This document shows positions 17,476-24,231 of a DNA stretch of 34,697 nt, piece by piece. Position 1 is the first letter of the stretch, and each line of letters starts with the position of its first letter. The stretch spans positions 1 through 34,697 of the forward strand of contig SKKY01000159.1 of NCBI GenBank assembly GCA_007123515.1, in the 5' to 3' direction. The stretch is from Clostridia bacterium (GTDB lineage Bacteria > Bacillota > Peptococcia > Peptococcales > SKKY01). The position numbers were made by a program, and so were the translations under genes. The notes under the pieces were generated by a model that was given only the letters and a program-made list of their open reading frames with translations, made no database searches and was not told the DNA's origin.

Positions 17476-19461
17476 TTATCTTGTAATATGTAGAAAATGC
17501 ATATGCTTTTCATACTGATCTAAAACATTATTTATCAGTTGTTCCTTGGTCCAGCCCATCACATCGTAGTTCTGTCCGCCTTCTTTTAAGTAGACTTCAG
17601 CGCGGTAATGTTTTTTAGTGTCCTGATATTCTTTGGCATCTTCTGTTAAGGCAAAGGCCGGGGGTGTATGAGGTCTTGGTCTGACTGAATAGAAGAAATT
17701 ATCTTCATCTTCATGATTTACTTCAATCCAGACCCTTCCGTCTTCACCTGTTTCAACAACGGCGTCAATTTCATTTTTCCGGAAAACACTGGCGACATCT
17801 TCAAGAGCTGGCTTTACCGTGTCAGAAATATAAGAGCAGACATCCTGTTTTTTGGGCTGATCGATAAGCGTATGTAATCGTTCCTGCCAGGAGACAGGAT
17901 TTTTTTGCGTATCGGGCATAACTATCGCTTCTTGAAGTGTGGTTTTTTTAATGACTTCAATTCGGAGAGCTTTAAGCAGTCCCCAACACATAATAAGCAT
18001 AATTAAAGTAAATGGCAGGGCGCTGGCTATGGCTGCTGTTTGTAAGGCGGTTAACCCTCCGGCTAAAAGTAGTGCGATGGCGACTAAACCCTCGGCCGTA
18101 GCCCAGAATATTCGTTGCCAGACAGGGCCTTCTTTTTCTCCACCGTTAGTCAGCATGTCAATAACAAGAGAACCGGAGTCTGATGAAGTTACGAAAAAAG
18201 TAACGACGAGTAAAGTAGCGATGCTTGCAACCAGTGTGGAAAATGGCAGATGCTCAAAAAATTCAAAAAGAGCCATGGTGGTATCGGTAGCAACCGCATC
18301 AGATAATTGGGTGAGCCCCTGTTGCATAATCATATGGATGCCGGTATTTCCAAAAAAGGTCATCCACATAAAAGTAAATCCGACGGGTACCATCAAAACA
18401 CCTACCACAAATTCGCGAATGGTGCGCCCTCTGGAGACGCGGGCAATAAACATTCCTACAAAGGGAGACCAGGCGATCCACCAGCCCCAGTAAAAAAGCG
18501 TCCATCCACCGATCCAATCGCCGGGTTCATAGGCATATAGGTAGAAGGTTTGATTGATGACGTCCGCAATATAACTTCCGGTATTTTGGACAAGAGTCTG
18601 TAAAAGAAAGACGGTAGGCCCTGCGATCAATACAAATGCCAAGAGAGAAACCGCCATGATCATATTGAGTTCGGAAATTCTTTTGATACCTGCATCAAGC
18701 CCGGAGGCAACTGATCCGGTGGCTATCAGGGTAATAATGGCAATTAAGAGGATTTGGACAAAAGTCGTATTTGGTACCCCGAAAAGATAATTGAGTCCAG
18801 AGTTAACCTGCAATACGCCAAGACCAAGTGAGGTCGCGACGCCAAAAATTGTACCGATAACGGCGAAAGTATCAACAATGTGTCCAATCGGTCCATAGAT
18901 CCTGTCACCGATCAACGGGTAGAGTGATGAACGAATGGCAAGAGGGAGGTTGTGTCTAAAAGAAAAATAGGCCAGTGAAATGGCTACAACGGCGTAGATT
19001 GCCCAAGCATGGATGCCCCAGTGGAAAAAAGTAATTTTCATAGCCTCGCGGGCTGCATTGACAGTAGCGCCATCACCTACCGGGGGGTTCATGTAGTGCA
19101 TGACCGGTTCGGCCACACCAAAAAACAAAAGACCGATGCCCATCCCTGCGGAAAAAAGCATGGCAAACCAGGAAATATAGTTATAATCTGGCTCACTGTG
19201 ATCCGGTCCGAGCTTAATAAGGCCGTTTTTTGAAATGCCAAGAAAAATAACGAAGATCAGAAAAATGGCTACAGAAAGAACATAAAACCATCCGGTGGTG
19301 TCTATAATCCATGTCTGGACTGATGTAAATACTCGTTCAGTAGTTGCCGGAGCAATCACCGTCAGCGTCACAAATATGATAGTGATAATGGCGGAGCTGA
19401 AAAAAACGGGTGGATTGATTCTAATTTCAGGTTTTTTAAAAAATCGCTTTTTTTCTTTCAT
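17476..19461 (-). CDS. betT: BCCT family choline/betaine transporter, BetT-like
   Basis: A 661-aa secondary transporter of the betaine/choline/carnitine family with 12 membrane segments. Hallmarks: 'SAGMGIGLLFFGVAEP' in an early helix, and the tryptophan-rich 'GGWTLFYWGWWIAWSPFVGMFIARVSRGRTIREF' that forms the substrate aromatic site. The GMGIG form is the one seen in Na+-coupled members. The approximately 130-residue cytoplasmic tail ('WQERLHTLIDQP...HYRAEVYLKEGGQNYDVMGWTKEQLINNVLDQYEKHMHFLH') matches the long regulatory C-terminus of BetT-type transporters. Likely role: osmoprotectant or methylamine-precursor uptake. The start at 19461 is set by GGAGG 8 nt upstream; the track start (19476) is 5 codons earlier. 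It faces the tRNA operon. Confidence 0.92.
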   Translation of the reverse strand: MKEKKRFFKKPEIRINPPVFFSSAIITIIFVTLTVIAPATTERVFTSVQTWIIDTTGWFYVLSVAIFLIFVIFLGISKNGLIKLGPDHSEPDYNYISWFAMLFSAGMGIGLLFFGVAEPVMHYMNPPVGDGATVNAAREAMKITFFHWGIHAWAIYAVVAISLAYFSFRHNLPLAIRSSLYPLIGDRIYGPIGHIVDTFAVIGTIFGVATSLGLGVLQVNSGLNYLFGVPNTTFVQILLIAIITLIATGSVASGLDAGIKRISELNMIMAVSLLAFVLIAGPTVFLLQTLVQNTGSYIADVINQTFYLYAYEPGDWIGGWTLFYWGWWIAWSPFVGMFIARVSRGRTIREFVVGVLMVPVGFTFMWMTFFGNTGIHMIMQQGLTQLSDAVATDTTMALFEFFEHLPFSTLVASIATLLVVTFFVTSSDSGSLVIDMLTNGGEKEGPVWQRIFWATAEGLVAIALLLAGGLTALQTAAIASALPFTLIMLIMCWGLLKALRIEVIKKTTLQEAIVMPDTQKNPVSWQERLHTLIDQPKKQDVCSYISDTVKPALEDVASVFRKNEIDAVVETGEDGRVWIEVNHEDEDNFFYSVRPRPHTPPAFALTEDAKEYQDTKKHYRAEVYLKEGGQNYDVMGWTKEQLINNVLDQYEKHMHFLHITR

Positions 19462-19476
19462 ATAGCGGACCTCCAC

Positions 19477-19620
19477 AATAAGATCATTTAATACAGTAGT
19501 ATATATTAATATACAAATTTTTTAAATATTTGTAATATATAACCTGGTCAAGCAAAGGTTTAAACAAGAAGAATTTAGTTTATGGATAGTTTGATATAGA
19601 TAAAAAGAGGGTGTGATTTT
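19477..19620. promoter_or_regulatory. Divergent intergenic region betT / disulfide reductase-like gene
   Basis: A 144-nt, very AT-rich stretch between two divergent genes. On the minus strand TTGACC, a 17-nt gap and TATTTA could drive betT. The run TATATATTAATATA is self-complementary. No clear plus-strand consensus promoter was found, although AGAGGGTGTG serves as the SD for the gene at 19621. Confidence 0.35.
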
Positions 19621-20973
19621 ATGAGACAGCACTATGAGGTAATTGTTATCGGTACTGGGGCAGCAGGAACCACTGCAGCAGCTATATGTAATAAAGAAGG
19701 CAAAAAAGTGGCTATTATCGATGAAAGAGAATTAGGCGGAACTTGTGCCTTAAGAGGTTGCGATGCTAAAAAAATATTCACGGGTCTGGCAGAATTAGTT
19801 GACTGGAATCAACGAATGTCCGACAAAGGGATTGTAGATCAGGCTGAAACGAATTGGGAAGATATTCTTTCTTTTAAAAATAAAATGAAAAAAGGATTTC
19901 CTGAACAAAAAGAAGCTTATTTTGAAAAATATGGAATTGACGTTTATCGGGGTATAGCATCGTTCTATTCTGAAAAGGAAGTAAAGGTTGGCAATGCAAT
20001 TTTATCAGGTGATTACATCGTAATTGCTACGGGTGCTAAACCAAGAGAGTTGCCTTTTGAAGGGGCGAACCACTTGATCACCAGCGAAGAATTTCTAGAC
20101 TTAGAACAATTGCCTGAAAAAATGGTTTTTGTTGGTGGAGGATATATTTCCTTTGAATTTGCTCATATCACTTCAAGGCTGGGAGTAGAAACCCATATCA
20201 TTGAATTTCAGGATCGCGTTTTACAGAACTTTGAAAAAAACATGGTTGATAAAATGCTTGAGAAAAGTGCTCAGGCAGGTATCCAAATTCATTTAGAAAC
20301 CAGCGTGGAGAAGATCGAAGAACAGGGCACTCAGTATAAGATTATTGCTGAAAAAGATGGAAAATCTTTTGAGATGGAGGCAGGAGTCGTAGTAAATGGA
20401 GCCGGTCGGATACCGAATATTGAGAGTCTTAATTTAGAAAAAGGAAAAGTATCATATTCGGAAAAAGGGATTGAAGTTAATCAGTATTTACAGAGTCCAA
20501 GCAATCCGGCTGTCTATGCCGCCGGAGATGTCAGTCATACGAAAGGACTGCCGCTTACCCCGGTTGCAGGAGTTGAAGGAGCGGTGGTTGGTGAAAATAT
20601 TATTAAAGGGAATAGTAATAGTCCCGACTATTCAATGATTGCAACAACTTTGTTTACCATTCCTAAAATTTCAGCAGCAGGAATGTCAGAAGAAGAAGCT
20701 AAAAAGCAGGGTATTCATTATGAGATAAAACAAAAAGACATGTCAGACTGGTACTCCTATAAAAGAACAAATGATGGACATGCGATGTGTAAAGTGCTGA
20801 TTGATCCGAATAGTGATTTGATTTTAGGCGTTCAGGCCGTGGGTGGATATGCCGATCATATAGTAAACCATCTGGCGCTGGCGATCAAACACAAAATACC
20901 GGTCGGCGAAATACAGGCAATGATGTATTCTTATCCGAGTATCGAGTCAGACCTTCAGCATATTCTAAAATAG
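19621..20973 (+). CDS. Pyridine nucleotide-disulfide oxidoreductase family protein with atypical active site
   Basis: A 450-aa flavoprotein of the dihydrolipoamide dehydrogenase/mercuric reductase superfamily: FAD motif 'IVIGTGAAGTTAAAICNKEG', redox disulfide 'GGTCALRGCDAKKIF' (C-x4-C, residues about 41-46), NAD(P) motif 'VFVGGGYISFEFAHI', second FAD motif 'AVYAAGDVSHTKGLPLTPVAGVEG', and a dimerisation domain. The usual C-terminal HPTxxE catalytic His-Glu pair is replaced by 'SYPSIESD', so it may not reduce lipoamide or glutathione in the normal way. 'CALRGCDAKK' also differs from the usual CxNxGCxPxK. The substrate is unknown. It is preceded by a divergent betT and followed by the SCIFF promoter, so it is probably a single-gene transcript. 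Confidence 0.88.
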   Translation: MRQHYEVIVIGTGAAGTTAAAICNKEGKKVAIIDERELGGTCALRGCDAKKIFTGLAELVDWNQRMSDKGIVDQAETNWEDILSFKNKMKKGFPEQKEAYFEKYGIDVYRGIASFYSEKEVKVGNAILSGDYIVIATGAKPRELPFEGANHLITSEEFLDLEQLPEKMVFVGGGYISFEFAHITSRLGVETHIIEFQDRVLQNFEKNMVDKMLEKSAQAGIQIHLETSVEKIEEQGTQYKIIAEKDGKSFEMEAGVVVNGAGRIPNIESLNLEKGKVSYSEKGIEVNQYLQSPSNPAVYAAGDVSHTKGLPLTPVAGVEGAVVGENIIKGNSNSPDYSMIATTLFTIPKISAAGMSEEEAKKQGIHYEIKQKDMSDWYSYKRTNDGHAMCKVLIDPNSDLILGVQAVGGYADHIVNHLALAIKHKIPVGEIQAMMYSYPSIESDLQHILK

Positions 20974-20984
20974 ACTTTATGTTA

Positions 20985-21013
20985 TTGTTATTTCTTTTGG
21001 AATTTGTTATAAT
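20985..21013 (+). promoter_or_regulatory. Promoter of SCIFF peptide gene
   Basis: TTGTTA (20985-20990), a 17-nt spacer and a perfect TATAAT (21008-21013), about 27 nt upstream of the SCIFF ATG. Confidence 0.7.
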
Positions 21014-21039
21014 TCCCTTGCAAAGTGAGGTGGAGTATC

Positions 21040-21180
21040 ATGAAAAAACATATCAAAACGATTTCTAAAAAAGATTTAAAATGCACGATAAAAAAAGGCG
21101 GATGTGGAGAATGCCCTACTTCATGCCAGTCAGCATGCAAAACATCATGCACTGTTAGCAATCAAACATGTAAAAATTAA
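21040..21180 (+). CDS. SCIFF ribosomal peptide precursor
   Basis: A 46-residue peptide missed by the ORF track. It matches the SCIFF family ('six cysteines in forty-five residues'), with the core 'GGCGECPTSCQSACKTSCTVSNQTC' behind the leader 'MKKHIKTISKKDLK'. SCIFF peptides are near-universal in Clostridia, and a partner radical SAM enzyme links Cys sulfur to a Thr residue (thioether bond). This copy has seven cysteines: the family six plus C15 in the leader region ('DLKCTIKK'). SD GTGAGGTGGAG lies 4-10 nt before the ATG. A terminator and a palindromic repeat lie between it and the maturase gene 155 nt downstream. The mature product's role is unknown. Confidence 0.95.
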   Translation: MKKHIKTISKKDLKCTIKKGGCGECPTSCQSACKTSCTVSNQTCKN

Positions 21181-21206
21181 TACTACAAAATATATAAGAC
21201 AGAAGC

Positions 21207-21238
21207 CAGATCCTTTCCTAAAAGGGTCTGATTTTTTT
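21207..21238 (+). terminator. Terminator/attenuator between SCIFF peptide and maturase
   Basis: Stem CAGATCCTTT / AAAGGGTCTG (10 bp with one wobble pair), loop CCTA, then ATTTTTTT. It probably makes the small peptide mRNA abundant and allows only partial read-through into the maturase. Confidence 0.85.
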
Positions 21239-21246
21239 GTTTTGTT

Positions 21247-21315
21247 GGGGACGTTTCCCTCTGGTATACCAGAGGGAAACGTCCCCAATGGTATTACAAT
21301 TAGGGACACTTCTTG
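21247..21315 (+). repeat. 69-bp REP-like palindromic repeat, copy A
   Basis: A perfect 40-bp palindrome (GGGGACGTTTCCCTCTGGTATACC and its complement, centre GTATAC) followed by a 29-bp tail ending TTAGGGACACTTCTTG. By eye, 65 of 69 positions match copy B at 33946-34014, which is in the opposite orientation. The architecture resembles REP/BIME elements mobilised by RAYT-type transposases, but no RAYT gene is in the window. It ends about 5 nt before the maturase SD. Confidence 0.9.
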
Positions 21316-21335
21316 TCAGGGAGGAAAGAGTAATA

Positions 21336-22703
21336 ATGAACAGCTATGATTTTAACCGGATTCACTTTTATCAATATGACGACTTATATATCCTGATTGA
21401 TATTAATTCGGACAGTATTCATCAGATTGATGAAATGACGTATCACTTATTACAGATATTAAAAGAAACTAATGACTGCCAAGCAGCAATTATGGAGATG
21501 CAGAAAGCCGGATATCAAAAGGATGAAGTACAGGAAGTTATAAATGAAATTGATGAGCTGGCAGAAGAAGGGATACTATTTTCCTCTGATGAAGAGATTC
21601 TGCGTTTTATGCCGGAGCAGAATCCTATCGTTAAAGCGATGTGTCTGCATATCGCTCACGACTGTAATTTGCGCTGTCCATATTGTTTTGCTGATCAGGG
21701 ACCTTACGGGGGAGATCTTTCATTGATGGATGAAGATACAGGTGTAGCTGCCATTGACTTCTTGTTTGAGGCCTCGGGTAACAGGAAGAATCTGAACATT
21801 GACTTTTTTGGTGGAGAGCCCTTGATGAATTTTGATGTCGTAAAAGAGCTAATTTTGTATATCGGTAAAAAATCAGAAGAAACAGGGAAAGTTCCAGAGC
21901 TGACCCTTACGACTAATGCGCTTTTGCTTGACAAAGAAAAAGGTGATTTTCTTAAAAAACATGAAATCAGTGTGGTTTTAAGTATTGACGGACGTCCGGA
22001 AGTTCACGACAAAATGCGTTTTACGGCTAACCAAAAAGGTTCTTATGATACGGTTATGAAGAACATTCAGGAATTTATAAAAGACGGGTACTCAAAATAT
22101 ATTGTACGAGGTACGTTTACCAGTGAAAATCTTGATTTTGTTAAAGATTTACAACATCTTAGCGATTACGGATTGAAGAATTTATCAATAGAACCGGTGG
22201 TGGCTCCGGAGAGTGCATCGTATGCAATAAAAGAAAGCGATATTCCTGTCGTGCTTGAAAGTTATGAAGAGTTGACCCGCCTGCTTGAAAAAAATGAGGA
22301 GTTTAACTTTTTTCATTTTAATATCGATATATACAAAGGGCCTTGCCTGCCTAAAAGAATTTCAGCCTGCGGTGCGGGTCATGAATATCTTGCCATAAGT
22401 CCTAAAGGGGACATTTATCCCTGTCATCAGTTTGTTGGGAATCTGGACTTTAAGATGGGTACAGTGCAAACTGGCTATAAAAAGGATATCGGAAAAACAT
22501 TGCAGAATGCAAACGTCTTAAATAAACAGGAGTGTATGAGTTGCTGGGCAAGGTTTTACTGCAGTGGGGGTTGCCATGCTAGTAACCATTATGACCGTGG
22601 TGATTTGATGCAAGTTTACCGCACAGGATGTGAATTACAGAAAAAAAGGATTGAATGCGCGATAGCTCTTGTTTTAAAAAAGAACAATAGGGTAGCAGAC
22701 TAA
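21336..22703 (+). CDS. Radical SAM SCIFF peptide maturase (thioether-forming)
   Basis: A 455-aa radical SAM/SPASM enzyme of the SCIFF maturase family. The N-terminal region ('FNRIHFYQYDDLYILIDINSDSIHQIDEMTYHLLQIL') acts as a peptide-recognition (PqqD-like) domain. The radical SAM motif is 'HDCNLRCPYCFADQGPYGG'. The C-terminal SPASM domain has clustered cysteines ('CGAGHEYLAISPKGDIYPCHQFVG', 'CMSCWARFYCSGGCHASNHYDRG', 'YRTGCELQK') for two auxiliary [4Fe-4S] clusters. It crosslinks Cys to Thr in the SCIFF peptide encoded just upstream. The track start (21237) lies in the repeat; ATG 21336 follows GGGAGGAAAG and is the real start. The next gene begins 1 nt after its stop. Confidence 0.95.
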   Translation: MNSYDFNRIHFYQYDDLYILIDINSDSIHQIDEMTYHLLQILKETNDCQAAIMEMQKAGYQKDEVQEVINEIDELAEEGILFSSDEEILRFMPEQNPIVKAMCLHIAHDCNLRCPYCFADQGPYGGDLSLMDEDTGVAAIDFLFEASGNRKNLNIDFFGGEPLMNFDVVKELILYIGKKSEETGKVPELTLTTNALLLDKEKGDFLKKHEISVVLSIDGRPEVHDKMRFTANQKGSYDTVMKNIQEFIKDGYSKYIVRGTFTSENLDFVKDLQHLSDYGLKNLSIEPVVAPESASYAIKESDIPVVLESYEELTRLLEKNEEFNFFHFNIDIYKGPCLPKRISACGAGHEYLAISPKGDIYPCHQFVGNLDFKMGTVQTGYKKDIGKTLQNANVLNKQECMSCWARFYCSGGCHASNHYDRGDLMQVYRTGCELQKKRIECAIALVLKKNNRVAD

Positions 22704-22704
22704 A

Positions 22705-24156
22705 ATGTTTTATGATATAATTCGTCTTGCGAAAGATTCGCGAAAAGGAGGTGTCCAGGACATACGTACTTTAGTCGAAGAACTTAAAGCAAAGATTGAT
22801 GCAAAAAAGATTGATGCAAAAAAAGTAAACAAAATACATATGATTGCAGCAGCGATGTGTCTGCTTGTAATGATATCTTTTTTCATAATGGGTAGTTCTG
22901 ATCAGGTTTTAGTGGCTGGTGATCAGGGCATTGCAAAAGTAAGTAACCAAAGTGTCTATGAAGAAGCACTGGAAATTTTGAAGGCCGAGCAGGAAGCGGA
23001 GCTTGGAGTTTCGATTGACGAATTGCATTCAGAGATAAGCTTTTCAACAGAAGTTAAATATGCCGGCAAATCGATTTCGGATCCGCGGGAATTAGTTTCA
23101 TTAATTTCTCCTTACGTATCTGGCACGACGAATGCATATGCGTTACAGGTTAATGATGTACAGCGTGTTTTCGTTAAAACAGAAGAAGAAGCTGAAAAGA
23201 TACTTGAAAGCATTAAAGATAAATTCATTGGTGAGAGTGAAGAAGTGGTAGCTTATGAATTTAGAGAAAACGTGGAAGTCGTTCAAGTGGCGGTTGCTGC
23301 AACAAAAATAATGGAGACAGAAGAAGCCAAAAACTTTATCTTAACAGGTACTGATAAAATAGAAGTCTACAAAGTTGCAAAAGGTGATACCCTTTCAACG
23401 ATTGCTCAGAAACAGGGAGTGGGGTTAAGCACATTACGTGAGGCAAACCCTCAGTTAAAAGGAGATTTGCTGTCTATCGGACAGGAATTAAAGCTTGTAA
23501 AATTAGAGCCTGTATTGCATGTTATGGTGACAAAAGAAGTAAAGGTAGAACAACAAATTCCATTTTCTACCAGAACCATTAATACCAATAATTTATATAC
23601 CGGGCAGACTCGGGTTCAGAAAGCCGGTACTAGAGGGCTTAAAGAAGTAACCTATAAAGTGGTGTCGGAAAATGGGCGTGAGCTTAATAGGGAAGAACTT
23701 GGTGCAGTTGTTTTACAGGAACCATCTGTACAGGAAGTATTAAGAGGAACCAAGCAAATGACCGCATCTCGTGGAGGCGGTGATGGTCAGTTAGGCTGGC
23801 CATTAAGAGGTAACATCACTTCCAGATACGGCCCAAGAGGTGGAGGTTTCCATACAGGGATTGATATTGGCGCTTCAAGAGGAACACCCACCTATTCTGC
23901 AGGAAATGGGACTGTCATCTTTGCCGGATGGGGTTCAGGCGGCTATGGCAACCTGGTGATCATTGATCATGGAAACGGATTAACAACCAAATATGCACAT
24001 CTTGCATCGATTAATGTAAAGATGGCACAAAACGTTTCAAGAGGCGCTGTTGTCGGAACAGTGGGGACGACAGGCAGGAGCACCGGGCCTCACCTTCATT
24101 TCGAAACGAATGTAAACGGACGTCATGTTAATCCAACAAGGTATCTTGGCAATTAA
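22705..24156 (+). CDS. LysM-G5-M23 cell wall endopeptidase
   Basis: A 483-aa wall enzyme with a cytoplasmic N-terminus of about 45 residues, a membrane anchor ('MIAAAMCLLVMISFFIMG'), an extracytoplasmic linker, a LysM domain (about 223-270, 'EVYKVAKGDTLSTIAQKQGVGLSTLREANP'), a G5 domain (about 275-350), and a C-terminal M23 domain with zinc ligands 'HTGID' and 'HLHFE'. It should cut peptide bridges in peptidoglycan. The start is uncertain. ATG 22705 lies 1 nt after the maturase stop with a poor SD. An extended -10 (TGATATAAT) sits over the first codons, and a perfect AAAAGGAGGTG (22743-22753) points to codon 20, which is ATA (see findings). A terminator follows at 24168. Confidence 0.9.
   Translation: MFYDIIRLAKDSRKGGVQDIRTLVEELKAKIDAKKIDAKKVNKIHMIAAAMCLLVMISFFIMGSSDQVLVAGDQGIAKVSNQSVYEEALEILKAEQEAELGVSIDELHSEISFSTEVKYAGKSISDPRELVSLISPYVSGTTNAYALQVNDVQRVFVKTEEEAEKILESIKDKFIGESEEVVAYEFRENVEVVQVAVAATKIMETEEAKNFILTGTDKIEVYKVAKGDTLSTIAQKQGVGLSTLREANPQLKGDLLSIGQELKLVKLEPVLHVMVTKEVKVEQQIPFSTRTINTNNLYTGQTRVQKAGTRGLKEVTYKVVSENGRELNREELGAVVLQEPSVQEVLRGTKQMTASRGGGDGQLGWPLRGNITSRYGPRGGGFHTGIDIGASRGTPTYSAGNGTVIFAGWGSGGYGNLVIIDHGNGLTTKYAHLASINVKMAQNVSRGAVVGTVGTTGRSTGPHLHFETNVNGRHVNPTRYLGN
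22791..22820 (+). repeat. 15-bp in-frame tandem duplication in the M23 gene
   Basis: AAAGATTGATGCAAA occurs twice in direct succession, giving the repeated peptide KIDAKKIDAK just before the membrane segment. Its length is a multiple of three, so the frame is kept. Confidence 0.9.
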
Positions 24157-24167
24157 CAAAAATTATC

Positions 24168-24200
24168 AACCACAGGTTAAAATAGCCTGTGGTTTTTTTA
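24168..24200 (+). terminator. Terminator after LysM-M23 gene
   Basis: Stem AACCACAGG / CCTGTGGTT with a 9-nt loop, followed by a run of T. It closes the SCIFF maturase-M23 transcript. Confidence 0.9.
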
Positions 24201-24231
24201 AAGAAAAAATTCAGAATATGAGGTACTTTTG

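Noticed and set aside
17939-18493. 184-aa plus-strand ORF inside betT
   Set aside because: It is a frame shadow of the well-supported BCCT gene on the minus strand, with no SD and no recognisable domain.
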